Counted from the first letter of the stretch, positions 30,546 to 43,769 are shown. The stretch: 64,000 bases of DNA from Pseudorasbora parva (GCF_024679245.1 NC_090195.1:9377993-9441992), one strand, 5' to 3'. The notes: generated from the letters alone by a model not told the origin. A program made the numbers and translations.

Positions 30546-32539
30546 TTTTCTATAACAATTAAAAGCAAGTTTTTAAAAAAAAATCTTATACTGAACCTCC
30601 ACATGGCAACATTTATTTTTTTTATTTTTTATTATTTCTAAACTATAAATGATTTTATTGATATTGTGAATTAGCTGTTATTTTTATATTTTAGTTTTCA
30701 TTTACATTTTCAGTAATTTTATGGTCTTTTGTCATTTTATTTAATAAAATCGTGATACATCGTTATCGTGGACAAAATATCGTGATAGTATCGTGAGTTA
30801 TCCTGTGATTCCCACCCCTATTTAATTAGTGTTTTTATATTGTTATTAGGTTTCATTTACTTTTATTTCAGTTTCAGTATTTTAGCGCAGTAACAATTTT
30901 AGTGCTTAACCTGCTATTTATGGTTAAGGTCGGCCCACACTTTAATTTTTTAAATATTTTTTTTTTAAATGAGAAAACACAAACATAACACTGTGTTTTT
31001 TTCTGGTGTGAGGAGTGCCATGTGACCTAGACACTAACGGATTCCACTCACAAACAGCCAGAGTCCTGACTGTGAACACAAGAAATCTCACAAAATCCCT
31101 CGTAGTCAAACGTGACTTTAGAGTAAACAAACATGGCTGATGACGGGCAAGAAGAAATAGTGATTATAGTGTTTGAACATGGTGAATATTTACAATTTGA
31201 GATTGTTGCGGCCCCAGCGTTTTTGCAAAGCAGATTCAGTCGTTCTCAACACACAACACACCACCAGAAAATATGATGAGATAATCTCCAGAACCAACGA
31301 GATATCCGGGACTTTACATACGGCTGTTCGACTGGGAGAATTGGGCCCAAATTATCCGTGTTGGTCCTTTAGTTTCAACATTTCAAATTTGCGTTTAAGT
31401 TTAGGCTTTTCATCTAATATTTATATTTCATTTCAGCTTGATTTCAATTAACAAAAATGCTTAAATTGGGTTTTAGTAAATGATCATCCTGCATTGGAAT
31501 TTATAGTTCTAAGTAGTGCAGCAAGAGACTTTTGCATTTCGGTTAGCTCAAAAAATATGTCATTCCTCAAGGTTGGCAGATTTACGCATTCATGTATGCG
31601 GCTGGTAAGAGAACGAGGTGGCTGTCAAATTTTGTAGTCTTGTAGAAAAGTGTGCATGTAAAATAGAGATTAAAACGACGCCAGTCACCATCTGTTTGAG
31701 CGTATGTGGAGAACACGATCTGAGGCGGACGCCGGGGTCATTCGGTTGGTGATGAGGCGCTCGAGGTGTCTGCCGAGACTCAATCTATCGCCTCAAAGCA
31801 ATGTCTGCCCGTCCCACCAGCAGAAGAAAGCTTGCGCAGATGAGGATTGATTTACAGAAAAGGCATGACTGCGGCAGAAGTCTCGAGCCTCTTTTATCCC
31901 TTCTCTCGGCTCCTGAGGTAAACACTCATTTGCTGGTATAAATGCAGAGAAATCAGACGAAAAACTCATCCCTGAAAGCCTGGAACTAAAGCAAGACGTG
32001 TTAAACCACATCAAAAGTGACATCTATCCGCAAAACAAACTGCTTTTATGTACCCACCTCTATCCTGATGAAACCATCTTTGACATTTAACAAAACGCGC
32101 TCGGCTTTTGTGTTTTTCTCATATCGAGTGAGCCCGTATCTTTGACCTCTTTGGTATTTTGATTATTATACAAAGATCTGCAGAGGATATTGTTTTTAAT
32201 AATGGCGCACAGGTAAAAGCTCATAGTATTTGCTTTTTGCTTTTGCTGTAAAGATCTATGTTGGGCATGCAATTGCTGCCGTGGCCATCTGGGAGATGTC
32301 AGTGGAAAAGGCAGTAGCCGACGTGTAAATATCAAGTCCTGCGGCCCACATTCACACGCCCGCATGCAGTCTCCTAATGTTGCAACGTCACTGATCTTTC
32401 CTATAACACTGTCTTCCATCCTGTGATCCATTTAGGACAAATACTGCGGCCCCTAAGTTCCTCAATCACTGTAGCCGACTCCAACAACAACAGCTCTTCT
32501 CTTGATATTTTACAATCTTTCTTTTCTCATAGCATGGAC
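30546..32539. other. intergenic DNA, no gene seen
   Basis: AT-rich to about 31600, then GC-richer unique stretches at 31640-31930 and 32190-32420 that stand out and might be conserved non-coding DNA. No splice-bordered coding frame. Confidence 0.4.
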
Positions 32540-32581
32540 TGTGAAAAATATTTAAAAAAATAAGTTACCTGGTTGCCTTAA

Positions 32582-33700
32582 AGCTACACTGTGTAACTTT
32601 TTTAGTTTATTCTTAGCTAAAATCACTTAGTTCTTTCAAAAATATATGTGTTCATTAATGTATATTTACTTCTTTTAAGTAATAAAGTATTCTCGTAAGT
32701 TTATAATATACCATTGAAAATACATACGGGTGAGGGGTTTGAATGCCGGTCGCCATGTTGCTCCTCCATCTTGAAAGTACATTTGCCAAAGAGGGACATA
32801 CCCGTAAATTCAAGCTTCGCCTTTCGCGTTTTTACACTCGATGGCGCTGTGTCGAATGAAGAGGAGGATTGCTTGAGGCTGCTATATGATGATGGAGGAT
32901 CACTCTTAGTCTCGGGGATATGTATCCGAGTCGCCAAGGAAGCGGAAAAGAGAATTAAGACGGCAACGCAACAGACAAATCAACAAGACGAAAGTAAATA
33001 TTGGAGTGGCCTTCCCCAAATGGAAAGAGCTCATGAGGAGCAACGATTTTAAAAAGAACGCCAACGTTGCCTGCTTTCTTCTCGACAGGTAATATTAATT
33101 CAGCCTATTCGTGTATATTGGAAGTTTTATTGTTGCTTGGCTAATTATATCATGATGTGCTGTGCATAACACTAGAACGATGTCTAGGATAGTTTTCCTC
33201 GCGTCAATGATGAAAAAGTATTGTTTACCTTATAACATAAATCCGTGTTCTATGACGGATAACATGAGATTAATATTTTAATTGCATTATAATTTGTTTG
33301 CCTTACGCTAGTGATGTCGTACAATATACAGAATAATGATAGCACTGATAAAAGTTACTTTACTAAGATTAGCTTGCATTCGTCTGGGAACCTGATAGAG
33401 AGTTAGCAATGAAATGGTAAAAAAATAACGAAATTGTAAAACTATTATTCATTTTACATAGATTAATTTGATCATTGATAATTTGGCAAATTAAATAACT
33501 GCAAATTATAATAGTTTTCAAAAGTAACCTCATCACTTGAAGCAACACTCACCGAAGAGGTCGAACTGGAAGCCGTGACTAAATCGGCCACCGTAGGAGT
33601 TGAAACGAAATCGAAATTGAGAGGAACAGAAACTATTATTCACTGGATGGTCATATACCTTTTCACCACTAGATGGGGGAAAATATCACACAGTGTAAAT
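32582..33700. mobile_element. 1.1-kb TTAA-flanked transposon with coding remnant
   Basis: TTAA at 32578-32581 and 33701-33704. Termini agctacactgtgtaac and the complement of acacagtgtaaat are inverted (about 11 of 13 at the tips). It contains the frame fragment at 32943-33088. TTAA duplication with ACACTGTGTAA ends suggests a Kolobok- or piggyBac-type derivative. Confidence 0.75.
32943..33088 (+). pseudogene. transposon-encoded protein fragment
   Basis: Open frame reading RKRELRRQRNRQINKTK, then VNIGVAFPKWKELMRSNDF and KKNANVACFLLDR, ending at a donor-like ctcgacag|gtaata. The basic stretch followed by a Trp-containing helix and FLLD is a pattern I associate with repeat-borne DNA-binding proteins of fish transposons, but I cannot name the family with certainty. 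No catalytic domain follows. Confidence 0.45.
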
Positions 33701-33779
33701 TTAAAATTTTGAGTTCATTGAAATTAAACAGTTTTGTTAATACAATTAACAATTTTGAGAATCGACAACCTTTATTTAA

Positions 33780-33993
33780 ATGGAGGGAGGGGGGGGGGGG
33801 TGCTATTTTAATGCATTCTGAGCTTTTTACACTGTTAAAGACTTGGATTCCCATTCTGAACTTGGACAAAGTTTCAACAACAAAAAAAGTTGGACATTTG
33901 ATGGAGTATTATTGTTTGTATATTGCAATAATACTATATACTCAAGACTGACACGAGATTGACTGAAACACTGAGATTTCACCTCCCCACCCG
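33780..33993. mobile_element. internally deleted copy of the G7/C7-end element
   Basis: Left TTAA at 33776-33779. Shares gctttttacactgttaaaga, ttggattcccat and the end wording gagattgactgaaac with 13159-14222. Right flank TTAG is a one-base change from TTAA. Confidence 0.7.
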
Positions 33994-34361
33994 TTAGAAT
34001 TACAGAGCTGATCGAGTTCCCCAGACTAAAATAAAAGATGAAATTCAGTTTATACCTTTCTGTTGATGCATGCTATATAAAAGGCGAGTAGATGAGCCAA
34101 CAATATGAACTCGACGTACTTTCTTTATAATGGTTTTTGATAGGAAAATGTGTATTCTGTGTTAATTTGCTTGCCTGTACAAAGTATACAATAAAACATA
34201 AAAAAAATGTGATGTGTATATTTAATTTTGTCTTTTAATATCACTGTCGTACATTAAAACTTACTACAAACCTGGTAAAAATGACTGGCGGGCAATGTGG
34301 GAAAGCCTTGTTTTGCCCTCCATGTGGGCTTTCCTATAAGGGTATGACCTCACGGGAAAAC

Positions 34362-34875
34362 CAGAGCCATATAGAGAGAGAGTTGCGACAACTCCATAGA
34401 CTCCAATGGAACGCTTTTTTTTTTCAGCAATAGCGGCTCATGGAGTCTCTCAATAGTTCCCGTAAGTAGCAGCCGCGCCATACATACGGAATTACAGCAG
34501 AACAGACCGTTCATGATGCACTTTTAAAAGGTAAGACGTTTAATCAGAAAGATTTTAAATTATCAGCACATCTTAATTCCGTTTCATCCATCGGTATGGA
34601 ATTAGAGAAAATTAATCTACTTTTTTTTTTTTTTTTTGCAAGGTATGGAAAGTTACATATTAGTTAAGTATAACATGTCGATGTGTAATAAAATGATTTA
34701 AAATCAATGCATTTATTGACTATTAATTACCAAAAATCGCAGTTCTGTCACTGTGACTGACAATTTGAATTGCCCGCCAAAGCACTTCCTGGAACTATTC
34801 GCGGTCTACATGAATCACGTGACTATCAAGCGTTTTGATCTTCCATTGTCGCAACTCTCTTTCTCTATGGCTCTG
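34362..34875. mobile_element. 514-bp hAT-type MITE with exact 8-bp target duplication
   Basis: Exact duplication gggaaaac at 34354-34361 and 34876-34883. Inverted termini cagagccatatagagagaga (left) and the complement of tttctctatggctctg (right), then a shared gttgcgaca. No coding frame. The flanks (cctcacgggaaaacca, accataaatag) may belong to an older host element. Confidence 0.85.
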
Positions 34876-35094
34876 GGGAAAACCATAAATAGCTACGAGA
34901 ACCAATGAGATTTGTGTGCAGTTGTTTAAGCTCCGCCTTTTTTCTCCTTATATGGTGTGCAGACTGAGCTGCAATAATCAACATTCTTGTGTGCGCACAT
35001 TTTGAATGTGTGAAAATAAACACTTTGGAGGGACATGAATAAATGGCAAGATTTCACATTTTATTTATTTATTTAGGAAATCTGCAATTTGTAC

Positions 35095-35290
35095 ATTTTT
35101 TGCAGTAAAATATCCAAAAAACACTAGGCCAGTGTTCTATATTTTGTTCAGTTGAATTCTTACAATGTCCCAAACTGTTCATAAATCATGAGAACATTGC
35201 TATTTTAACCCAAAAACTGGGAATTGTAAGGGAGTCGTCTGTCAATTCCCAGACAGCATTTGCATCTGTGCCAAATCCGTTTTCGAATCA
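35095..35290. mobile_element. second copy of the repeat at 21127
   Basis: Shares gcagtaaaatatccaaaaaa, aggccagtgtt and gggagtcgtctgtcaatt (variant) with 21127-21330. Neither copy has a left terminus. Confidence 0.6.
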
Positions 35291-35797
35291 GTAGATTTGC
35301 GCAGTAGTCACACGTTCTATGCAGATCTGCACCAACTTTGTGCCAGATTTTTCTGTAGCTTCCACTGTGGCAGTCCGTCCGATGGGTGCGGCGCCGATCC
35401 GGGGCAGCTTCGCAGACCAGGCGCTCGACAACTGAATTGATTCACCCCGGCGAGTGTGAGCCGGATCCGGATGAGATTCGCAGACCAGACGCGCTGGCGC
35501 CACTAAAGGCTTTCTAACGGACCACCTTCTCCCCACTGACAGGCTCCACCGTCTTTGATTATTGGTAAGTTCATTATACAAGTAAACTGTTGTTGATGTC
35601 ATGTTAGTCTGTTAAATATTTAAACATAAAAGTTTACGCTGACATTCTGACTAGCGATGGCACAATGAGGCTTCCTGAACCACAGAGACTTCGCAGCCCA
35701 TTGCTTCACAAAAAGGTGCATTCCCGAAGCTTCATTAATCATTGCTCACTAGTGACACCTAGCCACTGTGCAAAGAAACAGCAGACAAATCCATTAA

Positions 35798-36433
35798 AGG
35801 GTTAGTTCACCCAAAAATGAAAATTCTTCATCTTCGGAACACAAATGAAGATATTAGTGTTGAAATCTGATGGCTCAGAAAGGCCTTTACTGTCATTTCC
35901 TCTCTCAAGACCCATAAAGGCACTAAAGACGTCGTTACAAAGCCCATCTCACTACAGTGGCTCTACAATAACTTTATGAAGTGACGAGAATATTCATGAT
36001 TCGGATCGCGCGTCAAACTGCAAATCGGCTGAAAACACGTGACATTGGTGAGCCGAATCATGAATCGATACAATGATTTATAACTGTTGGAAATTTGTTT
36101 TGAAATCGGCCCATCGCTATACGTCACTGTACATCACTATACTATTATGCCGTAATTTTGTTTTGTTTCCGCCCAAAAACTATTCTCATCGCATCATAAA
36201 ATGATTGTAGAGCCTCTGTAGTGAGATGGGCTTTGTTATGACGTCTTTAGTGCCTTTATGGGTCTTGAGAGAGGAAATGACATTGGAGTCAATGAAGGCC
36301 TGTCTGAGCCATCGGATTTAAACACAAATATCTTCATTTGAGTTCTGTAGATGAACGGAGGGCTTACGGGTGTCGAACGACATGAGGGTAAGTAATTATT
36401 GACAGAATTTTAATTTTTGGGTGAACTAACCCT
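35798..36433. mobile_element. 636-bp inverted-repeat MITE with TTAA flanks
   Basis: TTAA at 35794-35797 and 36434-36437. Termini agggttagttcacccaaaaa and the complement of ttttgggtgaactaaccct. Arms include cccataaaggcactaaagac (left) against gtctttagtgcctttatggg (right). Same family as 29742-30501 by its ends, but with different inner arms. Confidence 0.85.
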
Positions 36434-36674
36434 TTAATCCTAAGCCAATGACCTGAGCAGACATTTGTCCATATGTCTGGGTATGTGTATCTTTCTCTAT
36501 TTGACTTCACAAAGACAACTGTCAGACACGCTGTTAAATCATTATTTAGAAATTTTTTGAATAGTGACATTATGAACAACAAAAGTGATGCTTTGTTGAG
36601 TGCAGTGCTTATGGTGGAGGGAATGTAATAAAGCCAACTGCAACAGAGCAGACTGAGGTGGGAAAGTTAAGAAA

Positions 36675-36678
<4 letters not shown>

Positions 36679-36751
<73 letters not shown>
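36679..36751. repeat. (GT)n microsatellite
   Basis: About 36 uninterrupted GT units. It produces a fake His-Thr frame on the minus strand. Confidence 0.95.
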
Positions 36752-36753
<2 letters not shown>

Positions 36754-38890
36754 ATTTCATTGTGCAGTTTTAGTGCTTATGGGACTGAGGACATAGTGGA
36801 GCAAACTGCAACGGCAGTATGGGGTGGGTGAAGGAAGGATTATAATTGATTTTTTTATTGAGAAACTGAATTTGTTTAAGTGTGTTGGGGTCTACACAAT
36901 TCCTCTTCTTGGACAAAACCTCTTCAGCCTTGGAAAAGATCATTTCACAGGGTACAAAGAATGTGATTGAACATAAAACGGCCAGTTCCAGCTGGTATAA
37001 GTGAGGATACTTATTATTCTGTTGAGCCCAATATACTAGTGGATCCTCAGATCTTGTGAGATTTACTTCTGATAAATACTTTACTGTGAAATCTTTACTG
37101 ATTTTTCTGAAGAAAATGTAAGATAAACCTTTATGTTGTTATATGAACACTAACTGGACTAAAAAAAACTTAGGTTTATTTGATTATCCATACATTATGC
37201 TTTAGAAAAATCATGTTAAAATCTGAGTATCATATTTGATACGACAGGCTTTTCTCTCAGCATCATTATATTCCATTAAAAATACAGACTTTTGACTTTA
37301 AGCTAAGCATTTCAATATAATCGACATTATTTTGCTCAGTTTGGGCCTCAATGAAATTGAGAATATATTGAGAGTGTGCACATTTTTTTTTATTTTTTTT
37401 AATTTTGTCTAAAGGTTCAATAAAATGTTTCATACAGGGGAGAGCTGTGGTAATATCATCAATATCACACACCCTGTCTTCTTTTTGAGCATATTGCATG
37501 TGACTGTGAGCAAATATGTAGATTTTATGACCAAAAACCTGATTTTCAGGTAAGAAAGTAAAAATGTTCATCAAGATTATGTTTTGCCTAGCAAATGTTA
37601 AATAGTTTAACGTGCATGACCTGAAGCAGCTATTACTCTAGTTTAATTGGATGCTTTGTTGCTATTTATGCTAAATTTAAACCCACATGCTAAAACAGTT
37701 TAAAATGGTTTTGTTGTGGCTGTTTGGGTTGGGGATAATTGTACAGTTTATTACATTTTTTATAACCAACCCCTATGAGGATCAGTCCAGTTATCAAACA
37801 CATCCTCTGTTGAGATGTGAGATTTTTTTTGTATTTTTTTAGTAAATGTATCCATCATAGTCTTCTTACCAGCTAAAAACGATCTGCTTCAACTGAAAGC
37901 TGAACGTCTTTGTGCACATTATTAGAATTTATGCGCATCTTGATGTTTCCATTCGGCGCTTTTTATGCAATATCTCAAAATATACATAAATATAGGTGGA
38001 TTTTGGAAACATAGTGACTGGACCCTTACATTACAGGAATACAGAACACTTACACACTCATACTAAAGCAAATGTTTTGCACTATTTAAAGTTAAAAAAA
38101 ATACAATATTTTTTTGTCATTTTAAAAGGTTTGCCTTGTTCAAACTGTTTTTCTTTGTTCTTTAATGATGTTCATGCAAAAATTGGATAGTTTTGTGTGT
38201 GTTATTTTAGCAAATGTAACTCTCAGTGTTACATCCCCAGCTAGTGTTACAACTCACTCCAGTAGTGGGGTAGATTGTAACAACGGAACTTGTATTTGAC
38301 ATTAACTCACATAATCTGTAATTTTGTAATGAGTTATATTTGTAGCGGACAAATGTGGCTACCATGTATCAACATTTTAGACATAGCACAAACAACCAGA
38401 GTTACTAATGCTCAAACAGCAAAGTGTCACAACCTAAAAAAAAAAATCTTGGGATTATTTTTTTTAACCCAGATCCTGGGTTGAGCCTTTTGGGTCATTT
38501 TTTGTGTTACAAATCTCCTGGGTCAGACGTAACAACTGAAGTTATTTATCTCAGGCTTTTTGCGACCTCTTCAAGACAGCTCTGTCAAAATTTGTCAAAC
38601 AGGCTTGTGTACATTTTATTTAATCTATAAATTCGTTATTGTGCTGTATATCGTTTAATTTCACGCAAAGCAACAGGGGCGTGATGTGAGTCAACTAAAT
38701 GAGTATCGCGTCGGTCGCGTGATGGAAACGATTGATGCTTGCACTTGCATCACATAATATTTGTTAAACTAGCTTAAATGTAGGCAATATGTATTAAAAC
38801 AATATTAATATACTATACTGTAAAATAGGATCGAAAATAATGGAATTATCATACAAAACAGTGGTTCTGAGGAGGGTTAAGATGATTTAA
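36752..38890. other. intergenic DNA, no gene seen
   Basis: AT-rich sequence with scattered short frames, none with a recognisable domain or splice context. Confidence 0.5.
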
Positions 38891-39424
38891 AGGGGTGGTC
38901 TCGTGTTTTTTTTTCTAGGCTTGGTTGTGTTTATGGGGCGCAGTATAACATGTCTTAATACTTTTTTCTCCTTATATTTTACCTTTATTCCACACCGCTG
39001 TCTCCACTGTCCTTTGAAAGGCTTGTTTGCTTCCTGCTTCTATGAAGCCCATTACTCTGAAAAACGCAATGGTCTTAGATCGGTTAGATGGCCAAATGTA
39101 GTTTCATGTATTTTTATTGGCTGAAATGCCAAGCACAGGTTGTCCAGAAACGCCACGCCCCATTCGTTTCTGGCAGAAGTCAAATCTGGGGCAGTGTTTA
39201 TGTTAATAGCAAGGGTTTATGATGTCACCAACCCAGGAAGAAGCTCGTTGTAGTCCAAACCGGACGTTTTTTTGTTGGCAATAAACTGCCATAACTTTAC
39301 AAGACAATATCTCCGCTTGCATTGAACTTTCAGCGCTGTAACTTTGCAGATACTGTTTATGCTCAAGCAGCAACATTACACACTAACTAAAGTTAAAAAA
39401 GTAAAATCGCAGGCAGCCACCCCT
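38891..39424. mobile_element. 534-bp MITE with TTAA flanks
   Basis: TTAA at 38887-38890 and 39425-39428. Termini aggggtggtc and gccacccct inverted. Interior GC-richer and without coding capacity; a family distinct from the AGGGTTAGTT elements. Confidence 0.75.
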
Positions 39425-39428
39425 TTAA

Positions 39429-40839
39429 GTTAATATGCAAACATTACTTCTTGTCTGAAGTAAAAACATAAATAAAAAACCCATTATGCTGGGTTAAATA
39501 AACAATTTGCTGGGTAAAATTAAGCTAACGTGTCCTATATTTACCCAGCCCACAGTGAATGTCTGGATTTCGGGATTAACACTTTGCAGTATGTCTCAAA
39601 GAGTTACTGTATGTCAACATGACCTGAGCATAAAACTGAACGGGACTGTAATAAACCCCTAAGGTCCACGGGGCACATTTAATACCGCATCCTCTGAGCT
39701 GAGCAACAAATACACGTGGAGTTACAGCGATAGAATTCATCAGAATCCATCAACAGCAGATCTCTGTCATCACGCGGTGTGTATCACACACCGACAACAG
39801 TCTTGCGTCTATCCGGCACTTGAACCTGATAAGATAAGACCATCTCTGCAGTTTTTTTTTTTTTTTAAAGGAAACTGCTGTCTTGCAGCGAGCAGAATCT
39901 TGCCAGTGATCTGCTGAAGCTCTCAGTGGAGGGATGTGGCATCTCTCACCCTGCCTCTTACAATGTCTAGTTTTCATGTATCAGCGGGTGAGAAAAGAGA
40001 GCTTTCTCTTCTGCTACCGGATCCTGACATGTGTTGCTTTGCAGAGTCCAGGAAATCTGATTCAATACATGGATATTGGATCTGCGAAAATAACATTTAC
40101 AGGCATATAGAGTCACGTTAAAATATATATTTATTTTTCAATATCCTGAAAGCCTCACCTTGAGAAAGTGGGTTGCAAAGGGTTTAAATACTAAATATGC
40201 ATACGTAACTGTATTTGACAGCTCTGTTCATTACCCATTAAACGTTAAGGATCTATGAGTAGTGATATAAATGCTTTAAATCCGAGGTTTCGGCCTAAGC
40301 GCAGCGATCTAGCAGGTTGTTCTATACGCGACAGGAGAATTACAAGTTTGGAGAGATGCTTGTTTCTATTTGGTTCCTGAAGAACCATCCGCTCTGGCTG
40401 CGTCAAATCCCTCGCACTCTTCCAGAATGCCTCCAGGTATATTCCACTTTCATTTGTCATCCAGAAATATGATGGCATCAGCTATTCTCTTCAACTCCAC
40501 AGAGAGAGTTTTTCATAACACTGCTGCAAGACATTGACAATAAAAAATCCACCAATCACTTCTGGAGACGGGTGAAGTCATTGTGGCCTAGGTAAGCAGA
40601 TTTACATCTGGGTGTTTTTAATGAAATAATAAAATCTCATGTTTAGCTGGTTTACATTCAGGTATGCTAGTTTTCTTGCCTTTTGTACTATGAAGGGTGT
40701 TGCACATGAACACTTTTACTTATGGTTTCCTAGCTTTTGCCAATGTCTAACGGCTGACAACTCTGATGTGTGTTGAGATCCATTGCAATTTTATAGTCTC
40801 AAAAACACCTGAAAAGAATAATAAAATGTGACACATTAA
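39429..40839. other. intergenic DNA, no gene seen
   Basis: Mixed composition; 39720-40480 looks unique. No exon or repeat family recognised. Confidence 0.45.
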
Positions 40840-41355
40840 AGTTCACCCCAAAATGAAAATGACCTGATGATTTACTCAGCCTCAAGCCATAGGTGTATGT
40901 GACATTCCTCTTTCAGACAAAGAAAATGTATATTATAAAAATAAAAAAAAATCCTGGCTAATCCAAATGTTATAATGGCTGTGAATGGCAGTCCAAAATG
41001 TGAAGCCCCAAAAAGTGCATCCATCCATTATAAATTGGTAACAGGTAACAGTATTTAAGATATCATGAATCCCTTTGCAGTTTTGCACGCTTTCTCCTTC
41101 TTTCCTTTCTCACACAAATTGATCTTTTCATGTCTAAAGACATCAATGTGTCATCACGAGCCGCAGTTTTATTTTTTTACTCTCATAGATTTTGTTACCA
41201 TTCACAAGCATTACATGACCGACAGGCTGCAACAGTTGGAGTTAAAAATCTTAATTTGTGTTCTACTGAAGAAACAAAGTCACCTATATCTTGGATGACC
41301 GGGGGGTAAGCGGATAAACATCAAAATGTAATTTTTGGGTGAACAACATCACCCT
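40840..41355. mobile_element. 516-bp MITE with TTAA flanks
   Basis: TTAA at 40836-40839 and 41356-41359. Left end agttcaccccaaaatgaaaa; right end ttttgggtgaacaacatcac. Inner inverted wording ataggtgtatgtgac and gtcacctatat. A further degenerate piece of this group lies at 41870-41995 (gacgtgtgggtgagtaaata). Confidence 0.7.
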
Positions 41356-41359
41356 TTAA

Positions 41360-42889
41360 TCAGAGTTAAAGTATGATGCCTGGAAATGGCTGCACATAGA
41401 AATTAAGTGTATAATTTACTGTTTAAAAGATATGAGACTTTTCCTGTTCCTCCTTTTTGCCGTTATTTTAATCCCTCACCATGGCAACACCCTTACTGAT
41501 ATCAAAAATGTGTTTGCAGTTTAGTTTCCTCAATGTCTTGTTGACAAAGTTTGGAGTAAATCGCATGAATCCCACATGAGGAGTAGTTAAATTCAGAGCC
41601 TGATTAAAAAAAAACAAATCCACATTCTAATAGTATATTGTATTGGGTTTATAAAGGCAGGAGTAAAATGACCAATGCAAAACACCAGTTACATGTCCAC
41701 TTTCTCCTGTGATAGTCTTTTATTCTTTTTAGTTTTGTTTTCAATTGTACTTTTTGTTTGACTTTTATTTTGAAATGTTGATCTCCTTTTACTCTTTTAT
41801 TCTGTATTTTTTTTCAAGAGGTCAAAGTTGAATGGTTCTTTTTTGTTATTATGCAGCTTGACAGCTTCAGTTCTCATTCACTTTGATTACATTGAAAAAC
41901 ATCTTTTTTTGTTCCAGAGACAAAAGAAATATCATTGGAATGACGTGTGGGTGAGTAAATAATGCATTTTTAATTTGGGGTGATATTTTCCTTGAATTTT
42001 CTTTTCACTTTGCAATACTGCTGCAATCACACAGTTGGGTTCATGCAGTCATCTCAAAATGCCTTGGCATGGTACTATGAATTTAAAATCTGATATTCAC
42101 ACACAAGATTATTCTAAAGTGTGCAGCTCTGAATCTGTGACCTTTGCATTCTTCTTTTTTGCCCTGAGTAGCAGCATTTGTGTGAAAAGAATGTGCTTTT
42201 ATAATAATGTCCCGTGTTGCACCATATGTTCTTCACAAAAAAATTCTAAATCCACTTTCTTTTTTTTCTTGACACTTTTGAATATTTGTCTGTGTGCTTA
42301 ATGCAAAATCCATTGAGAACAACTGCACAGTTGGGGCTGTTGGCACTCAGACAAGAAGCACATGAAATTGCAGTGTTTGTATTCCCCATGGCTCGTGTTG
42401 AGCACCAATAGCTATTTTATTAGCCAAAATCCTCATGTTGCCAGTCGTGACTAAAGGTAAGTAAGATCTTTTTGCAACTTTTTTTGAAGACTGATGCCAG
42501 TTTCTGATGGCATACACCAGTTTCCTGCCAACTCTAACCTTGGTGCTTGGTTTTTTTTTTTTTTCCTAGAAAGTTTTATTTTATTTTATTTTTTTAATTC
42601 TAGACAGCACGCAACAGTGATTAAATTGAAAACAATTGGAGATTTTTGCTGACCCAAAAGTGATCTCATCAATGTTTCAAACTATGACCTAATAGGATAC
42701 TGAAGTCAGCAATTACATTTTTTAATTTGAACAAACATATCTCCGTAAATTCTTCCTAGACCAAATCATTTCAGCTATGCTATCCACAGTCATTACTTTT
42801 CTGCTCTGTTACCTTTTCAGCAATTTGTAATTTCCCTTTAGAAAATATTTTTCAATGAACCTGCACACAAGCACTTTTTAAAAAAAGTA
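41360..42889. other. intergenic AT-rich DNA, no gene seen
   Basis: Contains only the degenerate MITE piece at 41870-41995 and homopolymer tracts. No coding frame supported. Confidence 0.5.
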
Positions 42890-43215
42890 AGTAGATCACA
42901 TTATATTTTGATGATATTCTATAATTTTTTTTAAAGAAATGGATATTTGTGTTCCAGCAACTGCATTGATCAAGAGTAAATCATTTTCTGTTTCCATTCC
43001 CCCCCCCCCCCGCCAAATAAATATTGTTTATTGGAACGTGCTCATAATCAAAGATTCATAAAAATATATATATTTCAAAATAATTTTCTCAGCATTGACA
43101 TTTTTCTTGAATTCTACTAGAAAGAAAAAGAACAAAAAGAAGCAGCCTTGGTGAGGGTAAGGACCTTCAAAAACATTTAAATAACTTACAAACTCCAAAC
43201 TTTTAAACGGTGATG
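42890..43215. mobile_element. degenerate copy of the CCGTTCAAAAGTTTG element
   Basis: Right end reads gcagccttggtgagggtaag and ccaaacttttaaacggtgat, the family's right terminus with changes. Left end not found. Confidence 0.55.
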
Positions 43216-43769
43216 TGCATGCAGTGTGGCTAGGAAAATGAAAATTGGGCTAGAGGTTTTCACTGGTCTACGACAGAAGCTCATTTTAGTCACATCTCTG
43301 ATCGTGCTGCACTAGTGAGAGCTGCTGTTAGGAGGAATAAGAGGGCAGAAGCAGGGAGGACTACATTAACCTAATAACAGACATCTGGTGGCCATTCATT
43401 AACTTGACCATTCTTGATGTCCTCGACCTGGAATGTCATTTTTCACTTTGTAGGATTTCAACTTTGCTCAAATCAACAAAAGAGATGTTGAAGAGGAAAT
43501 AAGCTTTAAAGGGAGGGCAGAGGGACAGGGGTAAGACGTTCATTAGCTGAGTGGATGCCTGTCGTGGGACGTCTAAGAACTAGCGATCAGAGGGATGGAC
43601 AGGTGGGAGGATGAGAGGCTCTGATCTCAGATGACCTCTGATTAAATAAGAGGATTTTTGTGCTTCTGCAAAACAGGATCTTTACATTTTGATTTAACAC
43701 TCTTAAGATAATCAATTCCTACCTTAACCTGTCGAAAGGTCATACACTAAATTGGTTAGTTACTTTACT

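Larger units (their letters stand above)
32540..33780. mobile_element. CACTGTAAA-family element, copy 3, split by an insertion
   Basis: Left part (ataagttacctggttgcctt) and right part (gagttcattgaaattaaa then gagaatcgacaacctttat) form an inverted copy of the 15907-16296 family. The interruption falls exactly at a TTAA and contains the 32582-33700 element. The outer right end is replaced by the next element. Confidence 0.72.

Noticed and set aside
36542..36760. His-Thr repeat frame
   Set aside because: Translation of a (GT)n microsatellite.
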